A stretch of DNA of 64,000 nucleotides from Buxus sempervirens (lineage: Eukaryota > Streptophyta > Magnoliopsida > Buxales > Buxaceae). How positions within the stretch are numbered: position 1 is the stretch's first letter; each line of letters opens with the position of its first letter. Location of the stretch: positions 55,921,197-55,985,196 of the forward strand of contig OX387184.1 in assembly GCA_947561395.2 (NCBI GenBank), read 5' to 3'. The notes below the pieces were generated by a model, which searched no databases, was not told where the DNA came from, and saw only the letters and a program-made list of their open reading frames with translations. Positions 50,628 to 61,201 of this stretch are shown here, in pieces. Position numbers and translations under genes: made by a program.

Positions 50628-53111
50628 ATGGAACAGCAAGGAGAACAAACGCCGCCAGGGCAGCATCCTGCAGAGTCCAGCCATACGCAGGTAGTCAATG
50701 AGATGCAGCAAAGGATGGACAGTATGGGTTCCATCATCCAAGAACTAATGACAGAGCTGAGAGAGTTAAGGCAGGCCCCGCCAGGGGTACCGGTCGCCCA
50801 GCAGCCGCAGCCACAGTTCCCACCACAAGCAGAAGTGGCGCTACCGCCACGTCCAGTAAATCCCCCTCCCCTGGCCCCACCACCACCGCCGGCAGCACCA
50901 TTTCATGTGGCACAACCAGATCGGTTTCTGCCTATCCATCTGGGACAGGGTGATGAGGACTGGTACAGAACCCAGGAAGTGCAGTTTGAGGAGAAATTGA
51001 CAGCAGTAAGGGAGGAGAATAGAACAGAAATGGCCGTCCTGAAGGAGCAGCTCAAACAGTTCCAACCCAGCACAGTACAAAGTGAGGCTACCCTGGAAAG
51101 CCTTTGCTTCTTTTCAGACATCCAACTCCCGGCTAAGTTCAAATGCCCTGAGTTGCACCAATTTGACGGCACCGGGTGCCCACTAAACCATTTAAGGTCG
51201 TACTCAGGCGACATGTGCCAGTATACCAAGGAAGAGCGAATCATGGTACAATTCTTCCAGAAGTCTTTAACAGGGGCCGCTTACTCTTGGTTCCTGAGTC
51301 TAGACAAGGCTAAGATAAAGACATGGAATGACCTGGCAGCAGTCTTCATCCAGCAGTACCGCCTGAATAGTCAGATTGTACAGACTAGGGCAGAACTACA
51401 AAGGTTGACTAAGAAGAGCCACGAGTCGGTGAGAGAATATGCTAAACGCTGGAAGGAGTTGGCTACACTGGTACAGCCGCCACTGTTGGAACAAGAGATG
51501 ACATCTCTGTTCATCGCGTCACTGGGACAGCCGTTCTTCACTTTGCTGCTGGGGCAAAGTACCTCGAATTTCAATGACCTAATTCTGACTGCGGATCGGA
51601 TTGAGGATGCAGTAAGAGCTGGGAAAATAGATGGCAGTGGACAGAGTGCCGCACCAAGGAGTCCAGTGACGGGACAGGCTAGCAGAAACCAGGGACAAGA
51701 GCCCCGAAGGCAAGAACAGCAGGCAGTGAACTACGTGCACCCGGCACAGCCTTATCACTTCTCACAAGGACCAGAGGCAGTGGCACCCCAAGGAACTGGG
51801 CAGACAGCTTACCAAGGGGTAAGGAAGACGAAAGAAGAATTCGAAGCCATGATGAAACGGGTTTTCACCCCACTACCGTATGCACCAGCAGAGTTGCTAC
51901 CTACTTTGCTAAAGAAAGGGTACTTGCAAATCAAACCCCCGAATCCCAGACTGGTCAACGCCAGAAGCTACAATGCGGCAGAACGGTGCGAGTACCACTC
52001 GGGTGCTCCTGGGCATCACACTAATCGGTGTTGGGATCTAAGGCACGATATCCAAGACCTAATTGATAGCAGGCGCATCACGGTCGACCCCCCAGCACCA
52101 CAGGCTCAGACCCCAGCAACTGGCGTCACCACCAATCCTCTCCCAGATCATTCTAAGGCCTCAACCAGCAAGTTAGCTAATCAGGTGAGCTGTGATCGGG
52201 GCACTGGGCAGTTTGACATGTCTGTACTGATTGGCCAGCCAGGGCATACAGTGAAGGTGCAGCTTCAAGCAGAAACCCACTCGACAGCAATTGCAGTCAA
52301 GGAGAATACAAATGTCTACATTTGTACGATCGAGGATGAGCCTCAGAGCAGTGAGGAAGTCACGGGGCCATGGAACCCCATGCAATGCGGATGGATTAGT
52401 GACTCCCCGTCCCCTCCACGCAGGGAAGGAGTGGGCAGTTCTGAAGGACCTTGGTTCCGAGATGGGCCACAGGACACCGATGCATCAGTGGGCAGTTCAA
52501 GGGTACCCCCGCAGATGTCTACTGGATGGCCGCCTGAGTATATGTCTGCAACATCAGAGCCAGACTTGCAGTCCCTCATCGATCTCCTATCAGATGAACC
52601 AAGTTCTGAATCCCTCTTCCATGGCACGCCCGAGTGGCCTGGCCTCCCCCATGTCACAGTAGAAGGGGAGCCATCATCCACTTCCGAACTTGCAAGCCCA
52701 CCTGATCCTTATGAGAGCTCAGATGAATCCGCTGGTACAGACTCGGAAGACGAATCAGCAGCAAACTCCCGAGTGGAAAGTAGGGCCATAAACGTCATTG
52801 AAGGAGGCGGTGATGACTTCCCTACGGATCTCCCTCTGGTGCATTTCCGCCCACCCACAGACCAAGAGTTTTTCTACTCCACCCCTCTCACCAACCCCTC
52901 TGCCCTCAACATCCATGACATCATGGACTCGCCTCCACAAGACCCCTTCTCCCTTTCATTTGAACCACCCACCCTCAACCTCTCACAACTCAACCTGGAA
53001 CCACCCTCGTACAACACGGTATCCCCACCTTACCCCACCCCATCTTTCTACCATCAAGCCACCACCACCACCATTGAAGCAGAAATCGATCGGATCACCC
53101 GATCCGGTTGA
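50628..53111 (+). CDS. gag: Gag of the Ogre element
   Basis: 827 residues from ATG 50628; the frame is open upstream from 50559 without ATG. A Pro/Gln-rich N-terminus and a coiled segment precede the gag core (QFDGTGCPLNHL, SLTGAAYSWFL, WNDLAAVFIQQY, EYAKRWKE). A knuckle-like CEYHSGAPGHHTNRC motif, a long acidic Ser/Pro-rich region and the NLSQLNLEPPSYN tail follow. It ends at TGA 53109-53111. The same frame is open on into protease, and an older relative has CGA at that codon, so the stop is probably a C-to-T change or a read-through site. Confidence 0.88.
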   Translation: MEQQGEQTPPGQHPAESSHTQVVNEMQQRMDSMGSIIQELMTELRELRQAPPGVPVAQQPQPQFPPQAEVALPPRPVNPPPLAPPPPPAAPFHVAQPDRFLPIHLGQGDEDWYRTQEVQFEEKLTAVREENRTEMAVLKEQLKQFQPSTVQSEATLESLCFFSDIQLPAKFKCPELHQFDGTGCPLNHLRSYSGDMCQYTKEERIMVQFFQKSLTGAAYSWFLSLDKAKIKTWNDLAAVFIQQYRLNSQIVQTRAELQRLTKKSHESVREYAKRWKELATLVQPPLLEQEMTSLFIASLGQPFFTLLLGQSTSNFNDLILTADRIEDAVRAGKIDGSGQSAAPRSPVTGQASRNQGQEPRRQEQQAVNYVHPAQPYHFSQGPEAVAPQGTGQTAYQGVRKTKEEFEAMMKRVFTPLPYAPAELLPTLLKKGYLQIKPPNPRLVNARSYNAAERCEYHSGAPGHHTNRCWDLRHDIQDLIDSRRITVDPPAPQAQTPATGVTTNPLPDHSKASTSKLANQVSCDRGTGQFDMSVLIGQPGHTVKVQLQAETHSTAIAVKENTNVYICTIEDEPQSSEEVTGPWNPMQCGWISDSPSPPRREGVGSSEGPWFRDGPQDTDASVGSSRVPPQMSTGWPPEYMSATSEPDLQSLIDLLSDEPSSESLFHGTPEWPGLPHVTVEGEPSSTSELASPPDPYESSDESAGTDSEDESAANSRVESRAINVIEGGGDDFPTDLPLVHFRPPTDQEFFYSTPLTNPSALNIHDIMDSPPQDPFSLSFEPPTLNLSQLNLEPPSYNTVSPPYPTPSFYHQATTTTIEAEIDRITRSG

Positions 53112-55892
53112 TACATAAACACTGACCCCCCACCCGCACCAGAGGAGGGAGCAGAAGCAGAAGCAAAAAGGAAAGAAAAAGGGAAGGAAGTGGTTACGAA
53201 ATTGCCACCGACCCTCAAGAGAAAGGGAAGGGCCACAGAAGAGGAAGTCACAGATTTGCACCATAGCATCTACACTCCCGAATATGATCTCCTCCAACAA
53301 TTGAACAAGGTACCCGCCCAGATTTCCATAATGAGACTTCTGATTGACTCAGAGAAGCACTGGACAGTGCTGATGAAGGTCCTGGGTGATGCACACGTAC
53401 CAGCGGATATCGACCCTGAGCAGCTAGGGGCAGTGGTGTCAGTGATCATGGCACCCCAGGCTATCTCCTTTTCGGCAACAGACCTGCCATCTGAAGGGTG
53501 CAATCACACCGAGCCGCTCTATATAACCGTGAAGTGCGTGGATCTCATCGTAAAGCGTGCCATGATTGACAACGGGTCAGCTTTGAACATATGCCCGATG
53601 AGGACATTTCATAGCTTACAATTGGATCCTTCAATGATCAAGCCAAGTGCTCATAATGTCAGAGGCTTCGACAATGCCAGAAGAGACTCACTGGGAGAGG
53701 TCACTTTGGTGATCATGATTGCAGATAGGCCAATTACCATGGACTTTGAGGTCATGGATATCAATGCCTCATTTAACTTGCTGATCGGGAGGCCTTGGCT
53801 GCATCAGGCAGGAGCAGTATCTTCCACACTGCACAGGATGGTCCGGTTCGTATCAGGCAACGAACTCATAACAGTACATGCTGAGGATCACCGAGAGTTC
53901 GAAAGGGTTGGAGTACCCTATGTGGATTATGAGTTACCCACCACACTCAATTTCCAAGCTGTGGAGATGGTGCAGGTGAATAATATCCCTGAGTCTAAAA
54001 GGGGGCGACGACTCTTGAAGAGGCAAAGAAAGAACATGTTTAGTGCTGCTGACTGCGCAGACTGGGGTCTCAGAGCAGGCGAAGGACTGGGCAAGTACAA
54101 GCAAGGCATCAGGGTAGCCATCAAACCTTATGAGCAGACCACTGGGTTTGGACTGGGGTTTAGGCCGCAGCTAGAAGACTACTCCCGACTCATTGGGAAC
54201 CGTGCTGAAAGGAAAAGAGCCAGAACTGAAGGAAGAGACCCCCACTGGCCCATATGCGTGCACGAGAACTTGTACCACCGCTTCTCTAACATGGAGCGTG
54301 AAGCGGCCCAAGCTATCGAGAACATAGTCCCCCAAGGGTGGGGAGATGAGTTTCTGGAGACCCCTGCCATGGAAGAAGATTACCTGCAAGGATTGGCTCA
54401 AATGCTCTGGGAAGAGCCACCCTCTATGGAAATGGTTGGAGATGCAGTAGAAGTAGACCCATTGGCTCCTGAGGGGTCGCCAGATGGCCTGCCAGCACTG
54501 GTCGCCCTGGACTCAGTTGACGAAGTCACCATGGCCTTCGCCCCACCAGATGAACAGTTCATCCCTGACAGGATCCCGGTCAACTCTCCGATTGTGAAAG
54601 AAGTGCCACCACCTGCTCCCATTGAGGAATCCAAAGAAGAAGGCCCAATCATGTATGTTTGCATGATGGAAGGGCGAGACAGCTCAGGAGCACCAACTCG
54701 CAGGCCAAGGTCGCCTCCTCCACCCCCTCATATCCCGCACCCCGGAACTCGCGACGGTCTAAACCGCATGTTCCGTAGCATGCCCCAAGTGCTAGGGCCA
54801 GTACCGGAAGAGGTGTACCATGCAGCTTATGGCAAATGGGCACCCCCAGCTTACTCTTCCACGGTGCCTGGGATACCGACTGGAATACCCATAATGTTTG
54901 CACCCCCCAAAGTTGACCCGGCCAATGAAGTCACCATCGCATACGCGCCACCCGAGGACGAGATACCATGGGCAATCGCCCTTAGTGGATCATGGGTAAG
55001 GGTATCGTCAGAGTCTGGCCCCCGATCAGAGAGAAGCCAGAACAAACCGGCAGGAGGCGCAGCACAGGATCCTATCTACATCTCTTCTGACGAGAGCGCC
55101 AACATGGTACTAGTTGGAGAACCAGAAAAGACGATTGCTATCAACAAGGAAGGCGGGGCACCATTGAAGAATTGGAGCGCCATGCCTTTTGCTATCAGCA
55201 AAGCTGCTATCCCAAAGGGGGTTTCTACCACCTCTGAGATTTCTGTTGTAGCTATTGCTGAAATTTTTAATGAATATCTCAATGCTTCCTACTACTTGCA
55301 TCTGTTTGAAAATGAAAATAACAAAAATAAGCAACTTGAGCATCGCAATCTTAGTGTCAATCCCGACGCACACCTGGAAGATCTGGGGCACGGGATAGGT
55401 AATAAGATTGCCATAATTGAACAAAAAGAACAAAAGGAAATGGAAAACCCAGTCCAGATGGCAATAATAAATGAAATGCATGAGCCAGTGTCCAATCCTG
55501 AAAACGAGCAAGAACTCGACACGTCAGATTGGGGCACTCGCCCATCGCAGCAAGAAGATTCAAACATCGTCCCCTGTGAGCCTTTCGAGCATGAGGACGA
55601 CGATGAATCATGGGAAACCCCACTTGAAATCAAACTTGCATTGGAAAGGCACGAAAAGGGTCTCCAGGCTAACATTGAGGAAACAGAGCCAATTAACATA
55701 GGTGAAATAGCACAACCAAGGATCCTTCAAATTGGTAAAAAGCTGTCACCATTATTGAGAAAACAGATGATTGATTTTCTTAAATCTTATTCTGACGTGT
55801 TTGCATGGTCATACGAGGATATGCCCGGGTTAGACACGGACTTGGTTGTGCATCGGTTACCAACAAAGTCTGAGGCCGTACCTGTGAAATAG
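53112..55892 (+). CDS. pol: Pol N-terminal part of the Ogre element: protease, G-patch, linker, RT entry
   Basis: In frame with gag after TGA 53109-53111. The protease has the MIDNGSALNI active site at about residue 150 and LLIGRPWLH. A G-patch-like segment (DWGLRAGEGLGKYKQGI...GLGF) lies at about 315-350. A long Pro- and Glu-rich linker of about 500 residues leads to the RT entry (FAWSYEDMPGLDTDLVVHRL). It ends at TAG 55890-55892, where element 1 has a Gln codon in the same KQKLRR context. Confidence 0.85.
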   Translation, partial: YINTDPPPAPEEGAEAEAKRKEKGKEVVTKLPPTLKRKGRATEEEVTDLHHSIYTPEYDLLQQLNKVPAQISIMRLLIDSEKHWTVLMKVLGDAHVPADIDPEQLGAVVSVIMAPQAISFSATDLPSEGCNHTEPLYITVKCVDLIVKRAMIDNGSALNICPMRTFHSLQLDPSMIKPSAHNVRGFDNARRDSLGEVTLVIMIADRPITMDFEVMDINASFNLLIGRPWLHQAGAVSSTLHRMVRFVSGNELITVHAEDHREFERVGVPYVDYELPTTLNFQAVEMVQVNNIPESKRGRRLLKRQRKNMFSAADCADWGLRAGEGLGKYKQGIRVAIKPYEQTTGFGLGFRPQLEDYSRLIGNRAERKRARTEGRDPHWPICVHENLYHRFSNMEREAAQAIENIVPQGWGDEFLETPAMEEDYLQGLAQMLWEEPPSMEMVGDAVEVDPLAPEGSPDGLPALVALDSVDEVTMAFAPPDEQFIPDRIPVNSPIVKEVPPPAPIEESKEEGPIMYVCMMEGRDSSGAPTRRPRSPPPPPHIPHPGTRDGLNRMFRSMPQVLGPVPEEVYHAAYGKWAPPAYSSTVPGIPTGIPIMFAPPKVDPANEVTIAYAPPEDEIPWAIALSGSWVRVSSESGPRSERSQNKPAGGAAQDPIYISSDESANMVLVGEPEKTIAINKEGGAPLKNWSAMPFAISKAAIPKGVSTTSEISVVAIAEIFNEYLNASYYLHLFENENNKNKQLEHRNLSVNPDAHLEDLGHGIGNKIAIIEQKEQKEMENPVQMAIINEMHEPVSNPENEQELDTSDWGTRPSQQEDSNIVPCEPFEHEDDDESWETPLEIKLALERHEKGLQANIEETEPINIGEIAQPRILQIGKKLSPLLRKQMIDFLKSYSDVFAWSYEDMPGLDTDLVVHRLPTKSEAVPVK

Positions 55893-58800
55893 AAGCTCAG
55901 GCGCACGAAGCCGGAATGGGCCCTGAAGATCAAGGAAGAGGTCACCAAGCAGTTGGATGCCGGATTCCTGCAAGTAACTCACTATCCAGAGTGGTTGGCC
56001 AACATCGTGCCAGTTCCCAAGAAAGACGGGAAAGTTAGGATGTGTGTTGACTATAGAGATCTGAATAGAGCAAGTCCGAAGGACGACTTCCCTTTGCCGC
56101 ACATCGATGTACTGGTGGACCACACGGCAACGCATTCGATGTTCTCTTTCATGGACGGCTTCTCTGGTTACAACCAGATAAGGATGGCACCTGAGGATAT
56201 GGAGAAGACATCCTTTATCACACACTGGGGCACTTACTACTACCGCGTGATGCCGTTCGGACTGAAAAATGCAGGCGCTACATATCAGCGCGCGATGACT
56301 CTGTTGTTCCACGACATGATACACAAGGAGATGGAAGTGTATGTGGATGACATGATAGCAAAGTCCAAGGAAGAAGAAGACCACCTGGTAAACCTTGGAA
56401 AGGTGTTCGACAGACTCAGGGAGCACAAACTTCGGCTCAACCCAAACAAGTGCGTGTTTGGAGTTACGTCAGGAAAACTGCTCGGCTTCATAGTGGGCAA
56501 GCGAGGCATTGAGGTTGACCCCACCAAAGCAAAGGCAATTCTGGAAATGCCTCCTCCATCTACAGAAAAGGAAGTGAGAGGGTTCTTGGGCAGACTGCAG
56601 TACATTAGTCGGTTTATCGCACAGATGACTCCTGTGTGTGAGCCTATATTCAAGCTGTTGAAGAAAGATAACCCTGTAGTTTGGAATGACGACTGTCAAG
56701 TAGCATTTGATAAGATCAAGGCCTATCTGATGAGTCCGCTGACATTGGTCCCGCCTGTCCCAGGACGACCCTTGATTATGTATCTGACCGTCTTAGAGAC
56801 GGCAGTAGGATGTGTGTTAGGGCAACACGATGAGAAAGGAAGAAAAGAACAGGCAATCTACTACTTGAGCAAGAAATTTACTAGCATTGAAGTCAGATAC
56901 ACAGTGCTTGAAAAGACGTGTTGCGCCTTGGTCTGGGCAGCTCAGAAGCTCCGGCACTATTTGCTCAGCCACACAGTCTTTCTAATCTCCAATCTAGATC
57001 CTCTGAAGTACATTTTTGAGAAGCCGATTTCCACTGGCAGGGTCGCCAGATGGCAAGTCCTTTTGTCCGAGTACGACATTGTCTACACGACTAGAAAGGC
57101 GATAAAGGGACAAGCTGTGGCGGATCACTTGGCAGAGCACCCACTACCTGACTACCAACCACTTCTGACTCACTTCCCGGACGAAGATGTGATGTGCACC
57201 GAGTCCACAGAAGAAGTAAAAGAAACCAAGTGGCAGATGTTCTTTGACGGGGCAGTAAATGTAAATGGAAAAGGGATCGGAGCAGTGCTAATCTCCCCAG
57301 ACGGTGTTCATCACCCAATAGCAGCAAAACTTCTGTTTGATTGCACCAGCAACATGGCCGAGTATGAAGCGTGTGTGTTGGGCTTGCGAGCGGCAATTGA
57401 GATGCGTATACAAGAGCTGAAAGTGTTCGATGATTCAAGTCTTATCATCTATCAAGTGATGGGAGACTGGAAGACCAGAGATGTGAAGTTGGTACCATAC
57501 CAAGAACTGGTCAAGGAATTAGAAGAAGAATTCGAGAGCGTGACATTCGACTACATGCCACGAGACGGGAACCGGTTTGCGGATGCACTAGCTACACTAG
57601 CATCAATGGCCACCATCACGGATGAGGCTTGGGTGCAACCTTTGGAGATAGAAATTCAGCGTTACCCTGTTTATTGCTTCAGTGTCGAGAAAAGCACGCC
57701 CGAAGAAGAGCCTTGGTACGCAGACATTGAGAGATACATAAGAAACAGAATTCTGCCAGAAGGTGCCTCAGCTGCAGAGAAGCGAACTATACAGAGGTTG
57801 GCAGGGCAATACTTCTACAGTGGAGGTAGACTGTACAAGAAGTCATACAATGACTCTCTACTGCTATGTGTCAGAGAAGCCGAGGCGCAGAAATTGATTG
57901 AGGAAATCCATGGAGGGTTGTGTGGCGCACACATGAATGGGCATATGCTAGCAAGGAAGATTCTAAGGATGGGCTATTACTGGATGACCATGGAGGCAGA
58001 CTGCTACGCTCATGTCAGAAAATGCCAGTTATGCCAGATTTATGCCGACAACATCCATGCACCGCCGAATACGTTGTACTCCATGACATCACCTTGGCCG
58101 TTTGCCATCTGGGGAATCGACATGATAGGCCAGGTTCATCCAATGGCTTCGAATGGGCATCGGTTCATCTTAGTGGCAATTGACTATTTTACCAAGTGGG
58201 TAGAGGCCATGTCCTTTGTGGATGTGAAGAAATCTCATGTGCTCAAGTTTATCAGAAACAATATAGTCTGTCGCTACGGAGTTCCAGAAGCGATCATCAC
58301 TGACAACGCAAAGAATCTGAATAACAGGGACATGGAAAAGATGTGCGAAGACTTGAAAATCAAACATCTGAACTCCACGGCATACCGGCCCAAGATGAAT
58401 GGAGCAGTAGAGGCTGCCAACAAGAATCTGAAGAAGATACTCGAGAAAATGGTGGTCACCTACAGAGACTGGCATGAGAAGCTGCCGTATGCACTGCACG
58501 CCTATCGGACGTCGATTAGAACATCAACCGGGGCAACCCCGTTCTCCTTGGTATACGGAATGGAAGCAGTTCTCCCAGTGGAAGCATAGATTCCATCACT
58601 CAGAATTCTGAAGGAAGCTGAGATCAGTGACGTCGAATGGGAAGAATCTAGATTTGACCAGTTGCAATTATTGGATGAAAAGAGGATCAAGGCTTTGTGC
58701 CATGGCCAACTCTATCAACAGAGAGTGGCGCAAGCCTACAACAAGAAAGTGAAGCCACGACAGTTCAAAGTGGGAGATCTGGTACTGAAGAGAATCTTTC

Positions 58801-58961
58801 CTCATCAAGAGGACAATAGAGGGAAATTCAAGCCAAACTACGAAGGGCCATTCGTAGTCCACAAGGTTCTGTCCCGAGGAGCACTCATCCTACAAGAAAT
58901 GGATAGGGCAATTTTTCCTGAGCCGGTAAATGCAGACGCAGTCAAACCGTACTACGCCTAA
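55893..58961 (+). CDS. pol: Pol C-terminal part of the Ogre element: RT, RNase H, second RNase H, integrase
   Basis: The same frame continues after TAG 55890-55892. RT has VPKKDGKVRMCVDYRDLN and the YVDDMI box (about residue 150). The RT-linked RNase H lies at about 285-420, and the second RNase H has MFFDGAV (about 452), AEYEAC and ADALATLA. Integrase has its zinc region HGGLCGAHMNGH...CQLCQ, DDE residues in WGIDMIG, ITDNAKN and GAVEAANKN, and the GPFVVHKV tail. A second TAG (58587-58589) falls in the ...LPVEA/IPSL region between core and tail. It is close to element 1 Pol throughout. Confidence 0.9.
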
Positions 58962-61188
58962 GATCTTTCTGATTGGGAAATGAAGAGAGGCCATCCTTGG
59001 CTCTCCTTTAAACTGTAAATCCTTCCAAATACCTTAAATTCTCCCCTAGTTAGACAATTTTGAGCCTTAAAATTCTTTCAACCCATTGCAAGTGTTCTAC
59101 ACACCAAATGGGGCATTCCTGGCAAAGCAAAAAGAAACCGGGCATTCTTGCCCAGAAAAACCTCAAAAAAGAGAAGAAAGTGCAATAAAAAAAAAAGAAA
59201 GAAAAAAAAGAGAATAGAAACAAAGAAAATGGGGAAATGTTTGCCCCGCCCAAAAATATAGAGATCCAAATAAGCCAGGATGTAAGTCCCACCAACAATA
59301 AAAGTAGCACATTTTGCAAACCCAAAGAGTTAAGTTTTTTTGAGCCATCTATCCTTTCTTTCATAACCGAGATCAAGCCTACATTTCGTCCTATCTCTAA
59401 GACCTCTCAGATCCCAGAAGGAATGATCAGGGCAAACAGTTAGGTCTGCATTTGTCAGCAATGATGGAATTCAGGGTCTCCCAGAAAGGCTAGACACAGT
59501 GAAAACCCAAAAAAAGGGTGTTGTGTGGTTAGTCAAAAAAAAAAAAAAGGGAACTGGTCACATCTGGTTTGAGCAGAGCAAGATACAGAGGAGAGCAGTG
59601 ATAGTGGCAGATAGTAAAATAAGAAAATTGAACAGATTTGAGAGGTCCAGACTGGCAGGTTGTGCCCGAGTCAAAGACTCCACAGTGGCCTGTGATGACA
59701 ATGCTTCTGGAAATACCGAGCACTCCAAGTCCCGTCTGACCTTGGGAAATTTCTTTGATATTGCAAACATAGGCACACACTGACACACCTGTTTTCTCTA
59801 TAATTGTTCTGCTTAACTGTTTTGAGCTCCACATTGGGCTACTAACCTGAGTTGATAATTTCTTAACCTTGGCAAAGGCCGCTTCTGGGTGCGATGGGCA
59901 AAAGGCTCAGAGAAAGAAGAGAATAAAAGAAGTGTTTTGCATTCCCCAGCTATTCCACGGCTAACATGTTGTCTTTTCCCACCTTCACAGGTAAAGCAAA
60001 AGTGGGATAACGGACATCTTCTCCAAAATCCCCAGTGGAGTTCCCTCAATAAAGGGTGAATAACAACCTCCAAAATCCCCATTGGGAGGCCTTCAGCAAA
60101 CAAGGGACAACACCCTTACATCCCCCGTAGAGTCCTCTCAAGCAATAAGAGAGTGATGCCTGATGATGTAGACTTCTCAAGCCTCGCCCAGTCTGAAGAG
60201 GCCGGCTTTGCGAAGAAGAGCGGAAAGAAGACAAGCAAGCTCGCATCAATCCCTGGTGGAGCCTCTCGCACTCAACAAGAGCTTGAACGAACATGGAGAA
60301 TTCGCACCCAAGCAGAGGGAGAAGGCCTTATGAAGGAAAATGACAGCGTGAGGAATCCCCCCTTATCCCCAGCAGAGCATCCTTCCCCGGGGAACTCCCA
60401 CGCTTGTCACTAACAAGGCTCGACCCGAAAGAAGAGGCAATAAGAAAAAAGATTCCTGCCCCATCCCCAGCAACAGTCACTCCAAGCTAGGGAGCCTCTA
60501 CAAGAGGGAAAGCCAATCAGAAAGCACTGCGAAGAAGGAATGACAAGACATGAAGAAGAATGAGCATAAATGAAGATATCATCAGGCAAGATGGCCCCTT
60601 TTGTAATTTTGATTTCACACTTTTGTAAATAGAGTAGAGCAGGTGTGTGGGCTCCCTTGAGGCACTGGACAGCGCTGGAAGCACCTCCTCACCAACAGCA
60701 GCTCCTCCTCCACTCTCCCCTCCTCCTTTCTCCATTCGGTCCCCATCCTAACCCAACCCTTGGCCATCAAATCCTAAAAAAAAAAAAAAAAGAAAACAAC
60801 AACAACAGAAAAATGCAAGCAAGCTTCAAGTAAAAGACACAAAATGGATCAAAAGTCTAAAGTCACCTAAAAGCTTTAATGGAACAAACAAGAAGAAAAG
60901 AATATTGTCAAGTGTCTGGCATCGACGCCGAAACGGGTTGGCGAGCTCAAGTCCAATCTAATCTCTTTCAAACTTAAACTAAAAAGCTGAAGAGTTGCCC
61001 TACAAAAACCCAAAAAGCAAAGGGTAAGGAAACTCTGAATCCAGGAAGTGACGCCACATGATTTGGCCGCTTCCTTTTCAAAATGAAAACTTCAAAGGAC
61101 TAAGCTCGTCGACCGTGTCGACAGAAATGCCAGGCGCAAAAATCAGATTCTTTTTCTCTTTGCCGTTCATCCGCAAGGTGACTCCGGC
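58962..61188 (+). other. 3' untranslated region of the Ogre element
   Basis: No supported gene; short frames here lack family features. A-rich runs occur at about 59190, 59540 and 60780. A diverged tandem repeat of TCCCCAGYRGAGYC-like words lies at about 60015-60520, some with CTCT...AGAG stems. CACGACG- or CGCC-type words near 60930 are isolated. Confidence 0.55.
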
Positions 61189-61201
61189 AAAGAGGGGCAG
61201 C
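61189..61201 (+). other. Polypurine tract of the Ogre element
   Basis: AAAGAGGGGCAGC directly precedes the 3' LTR start TGTAAG. The core is identical to the PPT at 29592-29609 on the minus strand. Confidence 0.88.
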
